Source: Natronococcus sp. CG52
GTDB taxonomy: Archaea > Halobacteriota > Halobacteria > Halobacteriales > Natrialbaceae
Direction of reading: 5' to 3'
Assembly: GCF_023913515.1 (NCBI RefSeq)
Contig: NZ_CP099391.1
Coordinates: 310,001 to 374,000, forward strand
DNA length: 64,000 nt
Shown here: one piece after another, positions 63,495 through 64,000 of the stretch
Position numbering within the stretch: the first letter of the stretch is position 1
How the letters are laid out: each line of letters opens with the position of its first letter
Notes under the pieces: generated by a model
Told to the model about the DNA's origin: nothing
Databases searched by the model: none
Seen by the model: the letters and a program-made list of their open reading frames with translations, nothing else
Made by a program: the position numbers and the translations under genes

Positions 63495-63807
63495 CTACGT
63501 TGCCGGATACACATCGAAGTGTCTGACCGTCGGTTCGAACTCCAGCAGGAAGTCTTCGTTCGGGATAGTATTTCGCTATCTCGATGTCAGGGCCAACGAA
63601 CGCCTCTATCGCCGTTTCTGACTCCCAGAACGTGAGCGTGAAGAAATGCGCCTCGTCGCCTTCGATCCGACGGAGGAGATACGCGGCACGGTTCCCCTCG
63701 ACCGACTCGTGGTCCGGAATCGCTCGTTGTTCGGTAAATTCGAGATACTCGCCTGCTTTCGATGCAGGCGTTTCTCCGTGCCAGATGCGCGCAATCATCG
63801 TTATCAC
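63495..63807 (-). pseudogene. ABM-domain protein with a frameshift near its end
   Basis: From ATG 63807 the frame reads ITMIARIWHGETPASKAGEY, LEFTEQRAIPDHESVEGNRA and FFTLTFWESETAIEAFVGPD, the antibiotic-biosynthesis-monooxygenase-like domain, then changes character. In another frame the same bases read EDFLLEFEPTVRHFDVYPAT and stop at 63495, which looks like the real end. One base seems to be added or two lost around 63,552-63,564. Confidence 0.65.
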
Positions 63808-63989
63808 GACCTTCGGCTGTGGTTCTCCTCATCCGATGAACGGCGTCCCTGAGCGGTGCTGATGAGTACCACTTCACACCGCTGACACTGATAGAAGGCG
63901 GTGGCACTCTGGTTGCCGAGGTACGTGCGGTGACCGGTAGGGTGCGTGCACTCGTTCACGTCTCCAATGACGAATTCCCGCCGTACCAT
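63804..63989 (-). CDS. Small zinc-ribbon-like protein (61 aa)
   Basis: 61 residues: REFVIGDVNECTHPTGHRTY, FYQCQRCEVVLISTAQGRRS. Its Cys-x2-Cys and Cys/His residues suggest a single zinc site. Its end overlaps the ABM-domain gene by 4 bp, so they are one transcript. Unknown family. Confidence 0.6.
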   Translation of the reverse strand: MVRREFVIGDVNECTHPTGHRTYLGNQSATAFYQCQRCEVVLISTAQGRRSSDEENHSRRS

Positions 63990-64000
63990 CCGTCTCTGCC

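Overview
The window is chromosomal DNA of a haloarchaeon (class Halobacteria). Predicted proteins are very acidic, the flanks are GC-rich, and archaea-specific genes are present: an RPA pair like Rpa3/Rpap3, an MptD-type aldolase, an Azf-type glucose-6-phosphate dehydrogenase, Bat-type HTH regulators, Tat-exported redox proteins and halophile-only small acidic proteins. Assignment to Natrialbales-like haloarchaea is only a guess.

Layout. 1-2.5 kb: the end of one CobW-type GTPase and a complete second one, a MoaB/MogA protein, a small acidic protein, and a tRNA with CAU anticodon that looks like tRNA-Ile2. 2.5-23.6 kb: an AT-richer accessory island built as tandem integrative elements at that tRNA. 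Element 1 (about 2,477-10,599) has an intact tyrosine recombinase, a VapBC-like pair, an oxidoreductase fused to a Bat-type HTH, an HxlR regulator, a Bat regulator, a thioesterase/MFS pair and a luciferase-like monooxygenase. A 116-bp direct repeat containing the tRNA 3' end marks its two ends. Element 2 (about 10,585-21,745) starts with the second repeat copy and ends with a decayed recombinase plus an intact 57-residue membrane protein matching the one beside the element 1 integrase. Its cargo is a flavin monooxygenase, a Bat regulator, two membrane proteases, an SRPBCC protein, an SdpI-like protein, an ABC exporter and a Tat-exported multicopper oxidase. Several of these share an ACATGTTCAC motif upstream. 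An acyltransferase and a third, oppositely oriented recombinase remnant follow.

24.4-64 kb is mostly ordinary chromosome: PfpI, PadR, a VUT-type transporter, an M29 aminopeptidase, DUF309, Azf, MptD, a creatininase-family protein, an ABC exporter, tRNA-Val, DUF192, SnoaL, HTH, tRNA-Phe, a beta-helix protein, a sugar ABC importer, aldo/keto reductase, tRNA-His (minus strand), RHH, Rpa3/Rpap3, a sulfite-oxidase-like protein, Tat protein, CDGSH, amidase, methyltransferase, cold-shock protein, a flavoprotein oxidase plus RibB operon, UspA and an ABM-domain protein. Pseudogenes include a mannose-1-phosphate guanylyltransferase remnant, a cupin with an in-frame amber codon, and two frameshifted small genes.

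The most unusual unexplained structure is noncoding. Three tRNA genes (Val, Phe, His) are each followed by degenerate copies of their own 3' ends, separated by hairpins with a shared core near GCGAACAAATCCGTGAGC. A separate dispersed repeat with terminal inverted repeats occurs three times, once with another hairpin repeat lodged in its central palindrome.
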